Assembly: GCA_037190485.1 (NCBI GenBank)
Contig: JBBCJB010000049.1
Coordinates: forward strand, 1-64,000
Reading direction: 5' to 3'
DNA from: Parapedobacter sp037190485
Lineage (GTDB): Bacteria > Bacteroidota > Bacteroidia > Sphingobacteriales > Sphingobacteriaceae
DNA length: 64,000 bases
The notes below the pieces were generated by a model. It had not been told where the DNA came from, did not search any database, and was given only the letters and a program-made list of their open reading frames with translations. Below, piece after piece: positions 1-9,766 of the stretch. The position numbers and the translations under genes are program-made. Numbering within the stretch: position 1 is the first letter of the stretch; every line of letters begins with the position of its first letter.

Positions 1-194
1 CGTTTTTCCTTTATTCCTGAAAGGATGATGCAAAGGTATGGCGGCGATGGGAGCCACGGAATATGAAAAACAGCACATGAATGATGTGTCGGGACACCGC
101 TGTAGCGGTATGCTTACATCCTGTAGGAAGGCCGCTACAACTCATACTTATTGCGTATATTTACTGCGCATTAATTTGCGACAACATATTCGGC

Positions 195-2732
195 ATGAAC
201 AACCAATTAAACGGAATCAACCCATTCGCATGGATGTTGGCCCTTGGCATCCTCGCGCTCTTTCAAGGCAATCCTGTCGTGGCCCAGCACAAGATTTCCC
301 ATTCGGAGAAGCCGAAATGGGTGGATTCGATCGTGCCAAACGGCCTTCGCCCCGATGCCAAGAAAATCAGTGACGGCTATTATTACAAACTATTGGATTA
401 CCAGCTGCATGCCGAGCAGCGCGTGTCTTATACGCATGTCATACGCGAGATCGTCAACGAATCCGGATTGCAATACGGCGTGGACGTTTCCGTCAGCTTT
501 TCGCCCACGTATCAGCAGCTCACCTTTCACGAACTGTTCGTCATTCGCGGCGGTCATCGTACCCGTGTGTTGGATATCAATAAATTTAGGGTGGTTGCAA
601 TCGAGCAAGACGCCGCATCGTTCATTTACAATGGCGATTATTCGGCCTATTTGGTGTTAGACGATATCCGTGTAGGCGATCAGATCGAATACAGCTACAG
701 CATAACCGGCAGGAATCCCGTCTTCGAAGACCGGTATTTCCAGGATATCTACCTCCAGAGTTCGGCGCCCATCGCCCAACTCTATACGTCGGTACTCGTA
801 TCGTCATCACGCCAGTTGCACGTCAAGGTATTTAACGGGGCGCCAAACCCCGTTATCGTTGACAGCGGGCAACTCTCGCATTATTCGTGGAGCCGAGATC
901 TTGTCGAAGCGGTTGTTTACGAGTCGTATACGCCTTCTTGGTTCGACGCGTTCCAACATGTGCAGCTCTCGGAATACAGCAATTGGGAAGAGGTCGGTGC
1001 CTGGGCCCTTGGTGTCAACCCTTATCCCGACAGGATCGATGCGGCGTTGGCGGCAAAGGCCGACGAATTCCTTCGCGAGTCGGGGAACGACCTGAAGGAA
1101 TTCGCCCATGCGGCCATCCGTTTTGTACAAGACGAAATCCGTTACACCGGTGTTGAGATCGGCGAATACTCCCATCGGGCGCATCGCCCCAATCAGGTTT
1201 TCGCGCAGCGATACGGCGATTGCAAGGACAAGTCGTTGTTGTTGGTCAGCTTGCTTCGACATGCCGGCTTGGAGGCATACATGGCATTGGTCAATACACA
1301 CCTCATCGGCGAAATCGCACAGCAACTACCCTCTCCTTTGGTATTTAATCACGCGATCGTCCAATTCACCATTGATGAAAAGCCCTATTGGGTAGACCCT
1401 ACGATCAGCCACCAGGGCGGTGATTTGGACAATCGTTCCATGCCTATTTACGGAAAGGGCCTTGTACTGGCAAGTCCGGCCAGTGAGATCAAGCACGTGG
1501 CGTCCAATCGGTCGGGAATGATCAAGTGCGAAGAACGGTATCAACTGGATCCCGATGAGCGGGGCACCGCCAATTTGGAAGTCAAGACGATCTACCGGGG
1601 TCACGAAGCCGATGACGTGAGGTTGCAATTGTCGTATGGCAGCGTTTGGGACACGGAGAAAAACTATTTGGACTACTACTCAAAGTTGTATCCATCGATT
1701 GCCTCAACCGATTCATTGGAGGTGCACGACGACCGTGCGCGCAATGAGGTGACCTTGGTAGAGCGTTATCGTATTCCCGAATTCCTTAGCGACGACGGTC
1801 AAGGCCAACATCGCGTAGACCTATTCGCGCAACTGATTTATGACCGTTTTCCATCCCTTCCCGGCACAAAGAACACGCCGGTTGCCGTGGGATATCCCAG
1901 TGACGTGGAGTATCGCATAGCCATCGTATCTCCTTACGGCTGGAATATCCGTCGTGACAATTTTTTCATCGATCGGGATAACTACGTGTTCGGCGCTTCG
2001 GCGTTCGCCAAACGCGATACGTTGATCCTGGACTACCAGTTCAGGTACCATACGCCCACGATCCCCGTTTCCAAAAGGGCCGAATTCGCCGCCGACATCA
2101 AAAAGATCGTCGATCAGCATCTTTCCAAGGCAATCACGGTCAATATGGATGGCAACGTGGGCGGCAACGGGACATCGTGGTATGCCGTATCTTGGGCCGT
2201 GGTGTTGATTTGCCTGATAGCCTATATCGGACGGCTGCTATACCGGCATCCGTTCCCACCCAAAACCGATCCAGAAAGTCATTTCGTGTACGATGGGATC
2301 GGCGGTTGGCTGGTCTTACCGCTCCTTGCGTTTTTCATCACCCCGATCAATGTTGCCGTTGCGCTCCTTACGACCGGTTATTTTGATTCCGCTATCTGGA
2401 ATGCCTATCAGGGTACCGCCTACGATCTCCCATTCCGGTTTTTCATGACGTTTGAATTGACCGGTAATATCATCCTTGGCGGAGTCAGCGTTATTTGTGC
2501 CGTATTCATGACGAAACGGAAAGTCCTATTGCCGGGATTGGCCATCGGCTTTTTCCTGTTTAACTTTATTTTCCTCCTGATTGATTTCCTGTCGCTCCTC
2601 ATGATTCAGCAAGACGGATCGCTGTATTCAACGGCCTTGTGGGGCCTTGTCAGGGCGTTTGTGTTTGCCGTGGTCTGGGTGCCTTACTTTTTCCTGTCAA
2701 AGCGGGTCAAGGAGACTTTTGTCAATCCGTAA
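195..2732 (+). CDS. DUF3857 / transglutaminase-like membrane protein with C-terminal DUF2569-type domain
   Basis: An 845-aa exported protein. The ATG at 195 is preferred over an in-frame ATG at 81 because it starts directly with a signal peptide (MNNQLNGINPFAWMLALG, ending near VVAQ). Residues about 50-250 look like DUF3857. They are followed by a transglutaminase-like fold with a complete Cys-His-Asp triad: C343 in YGDCKDKS, H386 in FNHAIV and D401 in YWVDPT. After a transmembrane segment near residue 660, the C-terminus has several hydrophobic helices opening with IGGWLVLP (702-709), the hallmark of DUF2569. The N-terminal part probably works in the periplasm. Family knowledge suggests peptide cleavage or crosslinking, but the substrate is unknown. 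The DUF3857-transglutaminase-DUF2569 combination is the informative feature. Confidence 0.88.
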   Translation: MNNQLNGINPFAWMLALGILALFQGNPVVAQHKISHSEKPKWVDSIVPNGLRPDAKKISDGYYYKLLDYQLHAEQRVSYTHVIREIVNESGLQYGVDVSVSFSPTYQQLTFHELFVIRGGHRTRVLDINKFRVVAIEQDAASFIYNGDYSAYLVLDDIRVGDQIEYSYSITGRNPVFEDRYFQDIYLQSSAPIAQLYTSVLVSSSRQLHVKVFNGAPNPVIVDSGQLSHYSWSRDLVEAVVYESYTPSWFDAFQHVQLSEYSNWEEVGAWALGVNPYPDRIDAALAAKADEFLRESGNDLKEFAHAAIRFVQDEIRYTGVEIGEYSHRAHRPNQVFAQRYGDCKDKSLLLVSLLRHAGLEAYMALVNTHLIGEIAQQLPSPLVFNHAIVQFTIDEKPYWVDPTISHQGGDLDNRSMPIYGKGLVLASPASEIKHVASNRSGMIKCEERYQLDPDERGTANLEVKTIYRGHEADDVRLQLSYGSVWDTEKNYLDYYSKLYPSIASTDSLEVHDDRARNEVTLVERYRIPEFLSDDGQGQHRVDLFAQLIYDRFPSLPGTKNTPVAVGYPSDVEYRIAIVSPYGWNIRRDNFFIDRDNYVFGASAFAKRDTLILDYQFRYHTPTIPVSKRAEFAADIKKIVDQHLSKAITVNMDGNVGGNGTSWYAVSWAVVLICLIAYIGRLLYRHPFPPKTDPESHFVYDGIGGWLVLPLLAFFITPINVAVALLTTGYFDSAIWNAYQGTAYDLPFRFFMTFELTGNIILGGVSVICAVFMTKRKVLLPGLAIGFFLFNFIFLLIDFLSLLMIQQDGSLYSTALWGLVRAFVFAVVWVPYFFLSKRVKETFVNP

Positions 2733-2856
2733 ATTGGATGGGATGCGAAAGGGCAAGTGTCGCTATCGTTGCCGAGGACACGAATTATTCAAGGCTATGT
2801 GTTTTACGGGAAAATTTTGATATTTTACGCACGATTACAAGCCAAATTCAATAGTT

Positions 2857-5019
2857 GTGAACACGTTATCTCTAAGCGGCTTATTGTTGTTCGCCGCCTG
2901 CACGGCCAAAACAGGCGATACACGGCTCGCTCCCGTCAAGAATAGGTTGAATAACTTCACGGAGTGGGGCATTTACAAAGGAGATCTCGGGGCTTCGCAG
3001 TACTCCTCACTCGATCAGGTCCATGCGGGGAATGTCGACAAACTGGAGAAGGCCTGGGAATACAGGCATGGAAATCCGGCGGGGCCAGGTATGTATGCCA
3101 ATCCGATTGTCATCGACGGGCTGTTGTATTTCACCACACCCGAGGTAAATGCCGTGGCCTTGGATGCGGCGACCGGAGCGGAGGCGTGGGTCTTTGTTTC
3201 CAATGACCATAAGGGCGATGAAAAGCCTTTTTACGGACGCAACAGGGGAGTTACTTATTGGGAAGACCATGAAGGAAACCATAAGCGCATACTCCATTTC
3301 GTGAAGGATCGTGTATATGCCATGGATGCGAAGACCGGCGAATTGATCCGGTCTTTCGGCGAAAACGGGTTCATTGATTTGCGAAAGAACATGGGGTTGC
3401 CCCCCGAAGCGGTCGATATCGAAATGACCACGCAAGGCATCGTATGTGGGAATACGTTGATTGTCGGCGGGCGTGTCCAAGAAGGACCTGGTGCAACGCC
3501 CGGAGACGTGCGGGGTTATGATGCGCTTACGGGAGCCTACAAGTGGATCTTCAACACCATACCCTTGCCGGGTCAATTGGGGTATGATACCTGGGAATTC
3601 GAGGATGACGAGCCCATCGGTGGCGCCAATCCATGGGGTGGATTTACGGTGGACGAAAAGCGCGGATGGGTTTTCTTCGCTACGGGATCCGCAGCGCCGG
3701 ATTTCATTTACGGTGGAATGAGGAAAGGGGCAAATCTCTTCGCCAATTGCGTCGTTGCGTTGGATGCCCATACCGGCAAGCTTGTTTGGCACTATCAGAC
3801 CTTACGTCACGATATCTTTGATTACGATCTTCCTCCCGCCCCCATGTTGGTTGCGGTAAATCATGATGGAGGATCTCAAGACATCGTTATTCAGCTCACC
3901 AAACAGGGGTTGACATTCGTATTGGATAGGGATACCGGAAAGCCGGTTTTCCCGGTGGTGGATATGCCTGTCGGCGCGTCCAAGGTACCTGGCGAAGCGG
4001 CGTGGCCGACACAGCCCACCCCGCTGTTGCCACGTGTGCTCAATCGAACCACGGTACTCGAATCCGATCTAAGCAATATCGACCCAGAAACCCATGCCTA
4101 TGTCTTGTCCATCTTCAGGAAACATGAAACAGGCCCGCAATACACGCCCGCTTCCCTGGCGGGTGTCATTACGATGCCAGGCCATCAAGGTGGGGTGGAG
4201 TGGGGCGGGGGCGCTTTCGATCCGCTAAAGAATGTCATGTTTGTAAACGTCAACGAAGCGCCCACGATCCATAAGCTTACGCCGTTGGCAGGCGATTTCG
4301 ATCCGGCCACTGCCACGCCTATCCAGCGTGGGGCCATGTTGTACAATACGAATTGTACGGCATGCCATGGTCTGGATAAAGTGGGTAACCCGCCTTTGTT
4401 TCCATCGCTTACGAATTTGAACTTGGGCGGCGATTCGATCATGTCGATCCTCAAGCATGGTCGTGGCATGATGCCCAGTTACCGCCACATCGCCGACACG
4501 GCGTTGAACGATATCGTCGCTTACCTGAAAAACGACGACCCCCAGGCAGCGCAGATCCAAGGCAGTGGCCATTCGGAATCGGGTCGGGCACCTCGCTATG
4601 CAACGAGTACCCCTTTTTTCGTTGACCAGAACGGCTATCCAGCCATTTCACCGCCATGGGGTACGCTCAACGCGGTCGATATGGTTAGCGGAGAGATCTT
4701 GTGGAAGGTGCCGCTTGGCGAATATCCCGACTTGGTGGCCAAAGGAATCCGCAATACCGGTTCGAAAAGCTTTGGCGGGCCTGTGGCCACGGCAGGGAAT
4801 CTGGTATTCATGGCGGGTACCCCCGATGAGAAGATCCGGGCCTTTGATTCGCGTTCCGGATTGGTGCTATGGGAGTATCAATTGCCTGCAGCGGGCTATG
4901 CGTCACCGAGTGTCTATATGGTTAATGGCAAGCAATACATCGTAATCGCCGCTGGTGGGGGCGGTAAAAACGATACCAAATTAGGCGATTCGGTCATTGC
5001 GTTTGCATTGCCGGAATAA
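2857..5019 (+). CDS. PQQ-dependent (glucose-type) dehydrogenase lipoprotein with inserted cytochrome c domain
   Basis: A 720-aa quinoprotein. It starts at a GTG (2857) that gives a lipoprotein signal ending LLLFAAC, so it is probably membrane-anchored in the periplasm. The N-terminus (EWGIYKGDLGASQYSSLDQV) and the repeated beta-propeller blades (for example VVALDAHTGKLVW, AVDMVSGEILWKV, RAFDSRSGLVLWEY) match the membrane-type PQQ glucose dehydrogenase family. A c-type cytochrome is inserted before the last blades: CTACH, with heme cysteines C500 and C503 and H504. The expected reaction is oxidation of a sugar or alcohol, passing electrons from PQQ to the built-in heme. The substrate cannot be read from sequence. 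The PmoA-like gene follows after 31 bp, so the two are probably one operon. Confidence 0.9.
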   Translation: MNTLSLSGLLLFAACTAKTGDTRLAPVKNRLNNFTEWGIYKGDLGASQYSSLDQVHAGNVDKLEKAWEYRHGNPAGPGMYANPIVIDGLLYFTTPEVNAVALDAATGAEAWVFVSNDHKGDEKPFYGRNRGVTYWEDHEGNHKRILHFVKDRVYAMDAKTGELIRSFGENGFIDLRKNMGLPPEAVDIEMTTQGIVCGNTLIVGGRVQEGPGATPGDVRGYDALTGAYKWIFNTIPLPGQLGYDTWEFEDDEPIGGANPWGGFTVDEKRGWVFFATGSAAPDFIYGGMRKGANLFANCVVALDAHTGKLVWHYQTLRHDIFDYDLPPAPMLVAVNHDGGSQDIVIQLTKQGLTFVLDRDTGKPVFPVVDMPVGASKVPGEAAWPTQPTPLLPRVLNRTTVLESDLSNIDPETHAYVLSIFRKHETGPQYTPASLAGVITMPGHQGGVEWGGGAFDPLKNVMFVNVNEAPTIHKLTPLAGDFDPATATPIQRGAMLYNTNCTACHGLDKVGNPPLFPSLTNLNLGGDSIMSILKHGRGMMPSYRHIADTALNDIVAYLKNDDPQAAQIQGSGHSESGRAPRYATSTPFFVDQNGYPAISPPWGTLNAVDMVSGEILWKVPLGEYPDLVAKGIRNTGSKSFGGPVATAGNLVFMAGTPDEKIRAFDSRSGLVLWEYQLPAAGYASPSVYMVNGKQYIVIAAGGGGKNDTKLGDSVIAFALPE

Positions 5020-5050
5020 GGAGATGCCATAACGTCAACGAATTTGAAAC

Positions 5051-5983
5051 ATGAACAGTAAGAACGTCCTATTGCTATTATGCACGGCTTTTGGTTACAG
5101 TGGCCATGGCCAGACCACGGGGTACGACCGGCAGGAACGAATCCTGCGTGTCGAGCGGTCTGAAACGGAGGGGACCATCGCCGTTTATCGAGCCAGTGAG
5201 CGCCAGCCCATCTTGACCCAAGTCGCGAAAGCCGATCAACGCCCATACCTGCACCCCATCGTCGCTCCCGATGGTCTTGGGCTCATGACCGAATATCGAC
5301 CATCCCACCATCCGCATCAAACCGGCATCTATTGGGGATTGAAGTTGGTCAATGGGCGCGATTACTTCATGAATTGGAATGCAGACTACTGGCGTGGCAT
5401 TTCCGCGGCGGTGCTTACCCGGCAAGGCGAACGGGTTGAATGGGAAACCGTGTCCGAGATGATCGATGGGCGTGGCGATGTAATCATGGTCGAAACGCAA
5501 CGCTGGTCCATGCAGGCGCATGACGGAAAATACATATTGGACCTGGTGTGGAAGGGGGAGGCCAAGGCCGCGGTTACGATGGGAAAGTTCTATGTCGGCG
5601 GACTGTTTGTCAGGATGCCATGGGTCGAAGAAACCATCGGCGAGATCGTCAATTCGGCCGGGCTGCGGAATATGGACATGGAAGGCCAACGTGCCATTTG
5701 GAGCGACATCGGCATCCAAGTCGACGGGCGTGATGACCTGGCGCATATCGCTATTTTGGATCACCCCGACAATCGGACCCATCCAACCGCTTGGCGGGTG
5801 GATTCCCAATTCGGTTTAGGCCCTTCCGCGCAGATCTTGGGGGATTGGAGCCTGGATAAGGGAGAGACCGAGGTGTTTCGGTACCGGTTATTGTTTTATA
5901 CCGGATCATTGGATAACGAATTGATATCCGGTGCATGGAATGACTTCGCCCTTTCGTCATCGACATGGCGTCGATCGCCATAG
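5051..5983 (+). CDS. PmoA family protein (DUF6807-like), secreted
   Basis: A 310-aa protein with an N-terminal signal peptide (MNSKNVLLLLCTAFGYSGHG then Q). The block RPYLHPIVAPDG followed by MTEYRPSHHPHQTGIYWG is typical of the family annotated PmoA / DUF6807. In Bacteroidota this family usually sits in carbohydrate or polyol degradation clusters. Despite the name it is not a methane monooxygenase subunit of the classical kind, and its biochemical role is unclear. It lies 31 bp after the PQQ dehydrogenase, so a shared role in periplasmic sugar metabolism is a reasonable inference. Confidence 0.8.
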   Translation: MNSKNVLLLLCTAFGYSGHGQTTGYDRQERILRVERSETEGTIAVYRASERQPILTQVAKADQRPYLHPIVAPDGLGLMTEYRPSHHPHQTGIYWGLKLVNGRDYFMNWNADYWRGISAAVLTRQGERVEWETVSEMIDGRGDVIMVETQRWSMQAHDGKYILDLVWKGEAKAAVTMGKFYVGGLFVRMPWVEETIGEIVNSAGLRNMDMEGQRAIWSDIGIQVDGRDDLAHIAILDHPDNRTHPTAWRVDSQFGLGPSAQILGDWSLDKGETEVFRYRLLFYTGSLDNELISGAWNDFALSSSTWRRSP

Positions 5984-5998
5984 GGCGTCGGTAATCGG

Positions 5999-6586
5999 CT
6001 ATTTGGCCAACAGCGTCAGCGCCGATTGGATATACCGCAATCCGGTTTCCGAATAAGGTAGTTTCAGCGCTTCCTGATGCCCCGCCGCATCCATTTTCAG
6101 AAGCGACTTCCTCAGGATATCCACGATTTTATCGGGATAGCGCGGATGGAAATCCTCGTATTGGTATTCCAGGAATACCAGGCATAACGCGTTTTCCATC
6201 ACCTGCACGTCGGCATCCACCTTGATCCGTTTTTTCAAAATAATCTGTTGTACGCGCTCGGTGATCTCGGTATCGTAGCCCACCTGATGCAGGATCTCGG
6301 TGGCCCGTTCGGCGTGATGCAGTGCCAATTCCTTACGCCAGCGCAGGTAGCCCTCCCTGCCATCCGGATAGGCAGCCCTCGGAATCTCCCAGCGTCCAAT
6401 GTGTTGGCAACGGGAGGCCAGCAAGAGCGCTTCGCTGGCTACCGGTTGCAGGGCGACTACCCATTTATGCAATTTCAGCGCCAGGAAGTACTCCTCCGGG
6501 TACGTCTCGCCCTGCCAGCTTATCGTTCTGGGGTCATGCTTGTTGTACGCGTCGAATCGAACGAACGCCTGTTCCCGTTTTTCCAT
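5999..6586 (-). CDS. DUF4202 domain-containing protein
   Basis: A 195-aa cytoplasmic protein matching DUF4202 along its length: FLALKLHKWVVAL, ASRCQHIGRWEIPR, YLRWRKELALHHAE and the C-terminal LKLPYSETGLRYIQSAL. The conserved histidines (LHKW, CQHIGRWE, LHHAE) suggest a metal-binding HD-like helical fold, but no activity is known for the family. It is convergent with the PmoA-like gene (15 bp between stops) and stands alone on this strand. Confidence 0.88.
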   Translation of the reverse strand: MEKREQAFVRFDAYNKHDPRTISWQGETYPEEYFLALKLHKWVVALQPVASEALLLASRCQHIGRWEIPRAAYPDGREGYLRWRKELALHHAERATEILHQVGYDTEITERVQQIILKKRIKVDADVQVMENALCLVFLEYQYEDFHPRYPDKIVDILRKSLLKMDAAGHQEALKLPYSETGLRYIQSALTLLAK

Positions 6587-6742
6587 ACCGTCGTAAAAGT
6601 AAGCATATTCCTTGCCATCAATCCAATCTCCATGGTGGATTTTTGCAGTTTTTTTCTTGCCTTATGGCAAGGCATTGGAGTTGGCAACGCTGTAACTTGC
6701 AAAAAAATTCCTCGCGGAAGCCAATAACAATAGGTAGACGAT

Positions 6743-7363
6743 ATGAGCAAAATAATCTTTGACAGCGGAATATCCCTTGACGGCTTTTTCGCCGGCGACA
6801 ATCGGGGCCCTCACAATCCCATGGGCGGTGTTTCAGGGAAAATACACCAATGGATGATGAAACAGAAAGCATTCTGGAAACACATCAAGATGGAAGGCGG
6901 TGAAGAATACGGCGCGGACGGCAAATTGATCGATGACGTATTCGCTAGGACGGGGGCTTATATCATGGGAAAGCGCATGTTCGAGGAAGGCGAAGCTGTG
7001 TGGGCGGAAGATCTGTACGAAGCGGATGTGTACGTGCTGACACATGAAAAAAGGGAGCCGTGGGTACAGCGAGGGACCACGACGTTTTACTTCATCAATG
7101 ATGGAATAGCAAGTGCATTGGAAAAGGCGAGGCGTTCCGCCAATGGAAAGGACATCCGGATACAAGGTGGGGCGAATACCATCCAGCAATTTCTCAATGC
7201 AGGACTTGTCGACGAATTTTTCCTCCACATTGCCCCTGTCTTTTTAGGGAGTGGCATCCGGCTGTTTGACGGGATTGACAAGGACAACTATGCTGTCCAG
7301 ATCGTAGAAGTCATACCATCAGACTTGACCACGCACCTGCGATACAGGCTGACGAAGAAATGA
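6743..7363 (+). CDS. Dihydrofolate reductase family protein (RibD C-terminal fold)
   Basis: A 206-aa protein with the NADPH-binding RibD-C/DHFR-like fold: N-terminal IIFDSGISLDGFFAGDN, central YIMGKRMFEEGE and C-terminal IRIQGGANTIQQFLNAGLVD. The family comprises stand-alone reductase-like proteins of uncertain substrate, distinct from FolA. It ends 40 bp before a second member of the same superfamily, probably co-transcribed. The two proteins are only distantly alike, so this is not a recent duplication. Confidence 0.85.
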   Translation: MSKIIFDSGISLDGFFAGDNRGPHNPMGGVSGKIHQWMMKQKAFWKHIKMEGGEEYGADGKLIDDVFARTGAYIMGKRMFEEGEAVWAEDLYEADVYVLTHEKREPWVQRGTTTFYFINDGIASALEKARRSANGKDIRIQGGANTIQQFLNAGLVDEFFLHIAPVFLGSGIRLFDGIDKDNYAVQIVEVIPSDLTTHLRYRLTKK

Positions 7364-7403
7364 ACGGGGGCCGAATCGCCGACGACAATTTAGAAGCTAA
7401 ACG

Positions 7404-7970
7404 ATGCGAAAACTGATTGCTGCAATCAACATGACCATTGACGGGTTCTGCGACCATACGGCCGGGATTCCAGATGAAGAGATACACCGACATTACGCTG
7501 ACCTGGTAAACCATGCTGACTGCCTGCTCTACGGCAGGTTAACCTATCAGCTCATGGAATACTGGAAGCCCATCGCGAAAAATCCGACCGGAGACCGATC
7601 ATCGGACGAATTTGCCGTAGCGATTGACAACGTCCCGAAGATCGTTTTTTCCCATACGCTCAAAAGCGTCGATTGGGAAAGTGCCAAGTTGGCAACCCGA
7701 CCCCTTGAAGAAGAAGTTTCGGCACTTAAACGGCAAACCGGTAAGGACATCTTCGCTTGCAGTCCGAGCCTGATCGTCGCGTTGACCAAACTCAGGTTAA
7801 TCGACGAATACCAACTTTGCATTTACCCGGTTATCGTGGGCAGTGGTTTGCCGTTGTTCAAAAGCATAACTGAACGAACCATCCTCAGGCTCATAAAGAC
7901 AAAGACTTTTGGCGGCGGTGCGATCGTCCTTTACTATGCGCCCGAATCTGGTATACGCGGAAGCACTTAA
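7404..7970 (+). CDS. Dihydrofolate reductase family protein (second, divergent copy)
   Basis: A 188-aa RibD-C/DHFR-like protein. MRKLIAAINMTIDGFCDHTA is the typical N-terminus and LLYGRLTYQLMEYW is the nucleotide-binding strand-helix. DEYQLCIYPVIVGSGLPLFK is the conserved C-terminal block. The substrate is not predictable. It follows the neighbouring family member after 40 bp, and tandem pairs of this family are common in soil Bacteroidota. Confidence 0.87.
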   Translation: MRKLIAAINMTIDGFCDHTAGIPDEEIHRHYADLVNHADCLLYGRLTYQLMEYWKPIAKNPTGDRSSDEFAVAIDNVPKIVFSHTLKSVDWESAKLATRPLEEEVSALKRQTGKDIFACSPSLIVALTKLRLIDEYQLCIYPVIVGSGLPLFKSITERTILRLIKTKTFGGGAIVLYYAPESGIRGST

Positions 7971-7995
7971 GCTGGTTTAGGCAATAGCCCTTTGC

Positions 7996-8439
7996 CTACG
8001 CTATCTCAATACCCGGATTGATTTCCACCAGTTCGCGGACGAACCCTGCTTTGTCTTTTGGTGAGACGATTACGCTGTCGAACTTGTGGTAGAAGATTTC
8101 CAGCCTGTCCAGCGATGGGGCAGGGGCACTGACGGGCGTCCGGGTTGCCATGACCTTGCGGATGGACGCAATCGCAACGGTTTTCTTGTACCAGAAGCCG
8201 GAGCGGACAATGAGGGTGTCGCCATCGATGACGTATCGGGTGTTCAGGAAAATATGCGCACAACCCGCCGCTACAAGCGGCAAGAGCAGGGCGGTCGACA
8301 ATCCCTTGATGATCGCTGCGGAATCCGTCTCCGTAAACGCGATATATACCATCGGAATCGCACTGCCCAGCATGACCGCCATCACGGGGACAAAGATCGC
8401 CCAACCTATCTTCGCTTTGAAAACCTGCATGAACCCCAA
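7996..8439 (-). CDS. PH domain-containing small membrane protein
   Basis: A 147-aa protein with two N-terminal hydrophobic helices (about residues 12-33 and 44-65) followed by a bacterial PH-like domain (TRYVIDGDTLIVRSGFW, TVAIASIRKVMATRTP, LEIFYHKFDSVIVSPKD). This matches the bPH family of short membrane proteins. ATG 8439 and a second ATG three codons in are both possible starts. It is a single gene bordering the repeat-rich patch that begins just beyond its 5' end. Confidence 0.75.
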   Translation of the reverse strand: MGFMQVFKAKIGWAIFVPVMAVMLGSAIPMVYIAFTETDSAAIIKGLSTALLLPLVAAGCAHIFLNTRYVIDGDTLIVRSGFWYKKTVAIASIRKVMATRTPVSAPAPSLDRLEIFYHKFDSVIVSPKDKAGFVRELVEINPGIEIA

Positions 8440-8539
8440 AGTTAAAAATCTTTAGCCAAGTCGCGATGGTAGCGCGTGCATTTGCTGCCTGACGGTACCG
8501 CCACGCCGATATCGGGCGATTTCGACACAGGTGGCCCGT

Positions 8540-8862
8540 TACCGCTTTTCCGCGCAAACACCCCGTTTTTCCTTCTTTGTCCCGCTGTTTTGTGTCCAAC
8601 CGCCAAAAAGCTGTGTCCAACCCCCGGTTTTCCGGTGTCGAAACGGTCGGTCGGCTGCGATTATGCTGGTAGGATTTGCCATCCTGCCATATCCACGTAA
8701 TACGGGTTTATCGGAAAACTTAACGTGGATATCTGCGTTATTACGGGCTTATCGGAAAATCGTGCCCTGGGATTCCCGTTAACGTTTTTCCTCCCGAAAC
8801 CACCTATTTTCCTCCTTAGGTACCAGATTTTCCCTACAAATGCCCGGGTTTTCCTCATGGAT
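8540..8862. repeat. Non-coding composite of 21-bp-period degenerate repeats
   Basis: The motif TTTTCC recurs at exact 21-bp steps at 8546/8567 and again at 8786/8807/8828/8849. TGTGTCCAAC recurs 21 bp apart at 8591 and 8612. Between them TTATCGGAAAA occurs twice about 41 bp apart (near 8709 and 8750). The unit sequences differ but the period is the same. Open frames over this stretch are by-products of the period. No gene is supported here. Related arrays occur at 9979-10112, 10256-10312, 15102-15170 and 17190-17460. Confidence 0.75.
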
Positions 8863-8939
8863 GACCCCACATTCACCCAATGCCAAAAGATAGGTTACTG
8901 ACGGATGAATTGCGTTACACGTTTTATACCTATTTTTGT
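8755..8939. repeat. Dispersed repeat, copy 1 (partner at 15073-15256)
   Basis: About 180 bp, nearly identical by eye to 15073-15256, especially from ACCACCTATTTTCCTCCTTA through the shared end ACGTTTTATACCTATTTTTG. It includes the 21-bp TTTTCC array and a 22-bp exact match (8892-8913) to the 3' end of the DUF2251 coding sequence at 17978-17999. It is non-coding. Confidence 0.85.
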
Positions 8940-8973
8940 TAGGGCAGTGATTTCGATTTATTCAGGTTTTGCT

Positions 8974-9000
8974 TTTTAGACATTAGCCATCGGCTAATCA
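8974..9000. repeat. Inverted-repeat element, copy 1 (partner at 15831-15856)
   Basis: A block reading TTTAGACATTAGCC, then ATC, then GGCTAATCA. It contains the palindrome ATTAGCC-ATC-GGCTAAT and is repeated at 15831-15856. Here it lies directly after a sequence resembling the start of the gene at 15301, as if the gene body were missing, and just upstream of the gene at 9047. Confidence 0.7.
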
Positions 9001-9046
9001 CCATAAACCATGGTTTTTGCTAAATTAGCAAGACAAAGACATAGCA

Positions 9047-9766
9047 ATGAGCATCAGAACTATCTTTTTGGCGCTGGTTTGGTTGGCTAGCTTGCCACGC
9101 GACTTATACGGCCAGCATGACCCCGTTGCTGGTACTCCCAATTGGGGTTTCAAACCGATCCAGGGCCCCGTCCAGCTACTGGAGTTTGACGAGCATGGTA
9201 TCCTGGGAATTGGGGATGGCGACATCCAATTGAAGCTTGAAACCGGTATGGTAGAAGGCACGTACGATATGGAGGTGCGCAGTTCCGGTCAAATCCTATT
9301 CGCCCGGTTGGGGATACACGGTGTTTCCAAGGTATTTCATGATCGCGGGCTGCTTATGCTTACGATCTACGATTTTTTTTCGGAGGATGGAGCCAATGAA
9401 GGAGTTCCAGTCATCATTCGCCTAGGCAAAGATCAATATGTCAGGCTGTTGGATTCTACATTTCGCAACACATGCAATCCGGTGCATTTGAAGGACAGGT
9501 TCTATTTCGTAAACGGTTTGTCACTGGTCGAGACCGACATGGATTTCAACCGGCTTCATACCTATCCAATCGTATACCGAAGTAAGGAAGAGACCTATCT
9601 CGATACCTATTTGATTTGCGGATTATCAGTCAACGAATCGAAAGACTCCTTGTGTATCGCTTTCACACCTGCTAAATCCACGGCTGGTTGCGCGTTTTAT
9701 GGCGGCAAGCTAGGTGCCAATCCGCAAACCACACTTGCAACGATTATCGAATTAAGCGATGATTAA
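9047..9766 (+). CDS. Secreted protein of unknown function
   Basis: A 239-aa protein with a signal peptide (MSIRTIFLALVWLASLP, then RDLYGQ). I do not recognise the family. The body is beta-rich with no catalytic motif visible, and it has three cysteines (NTCNP, LICGL and AGCAF). It is flanked on both sides by the decayed repeat sequence of this accessory patch, which suggests it is cargo rather than part of a conserved operon. The start is the first ATG after the 8974-9000 element. Confidence 0.6.
   Translation: MSIRTIFLALVWLASLPRDLYGQHDPVAGTPNWGFKPIQGPVQLLEFDEHGILGIGDGDIQLKLETGMVEGTYDMEVRSSGQILFARLGIHGVSKVFHDRGLLMLTIYDFFSEDGANEGVPVIIRLGKDQYVRLLDSTFRNTCNPVHLKDRFYFVNGLSLVETDMDFNRLHTYPIVYRSKEETYLDTYLICGLSVNESKDSLCIAFTPAKSTAGCAFYGGKLGANPQTTLATIIELSDD

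Noticed and set aside
8476..8876. Short ORFs on both strands with heptad-like repeats
   Set aside because: Same cause: the 21-bp period. No start signals or recognisable protein.
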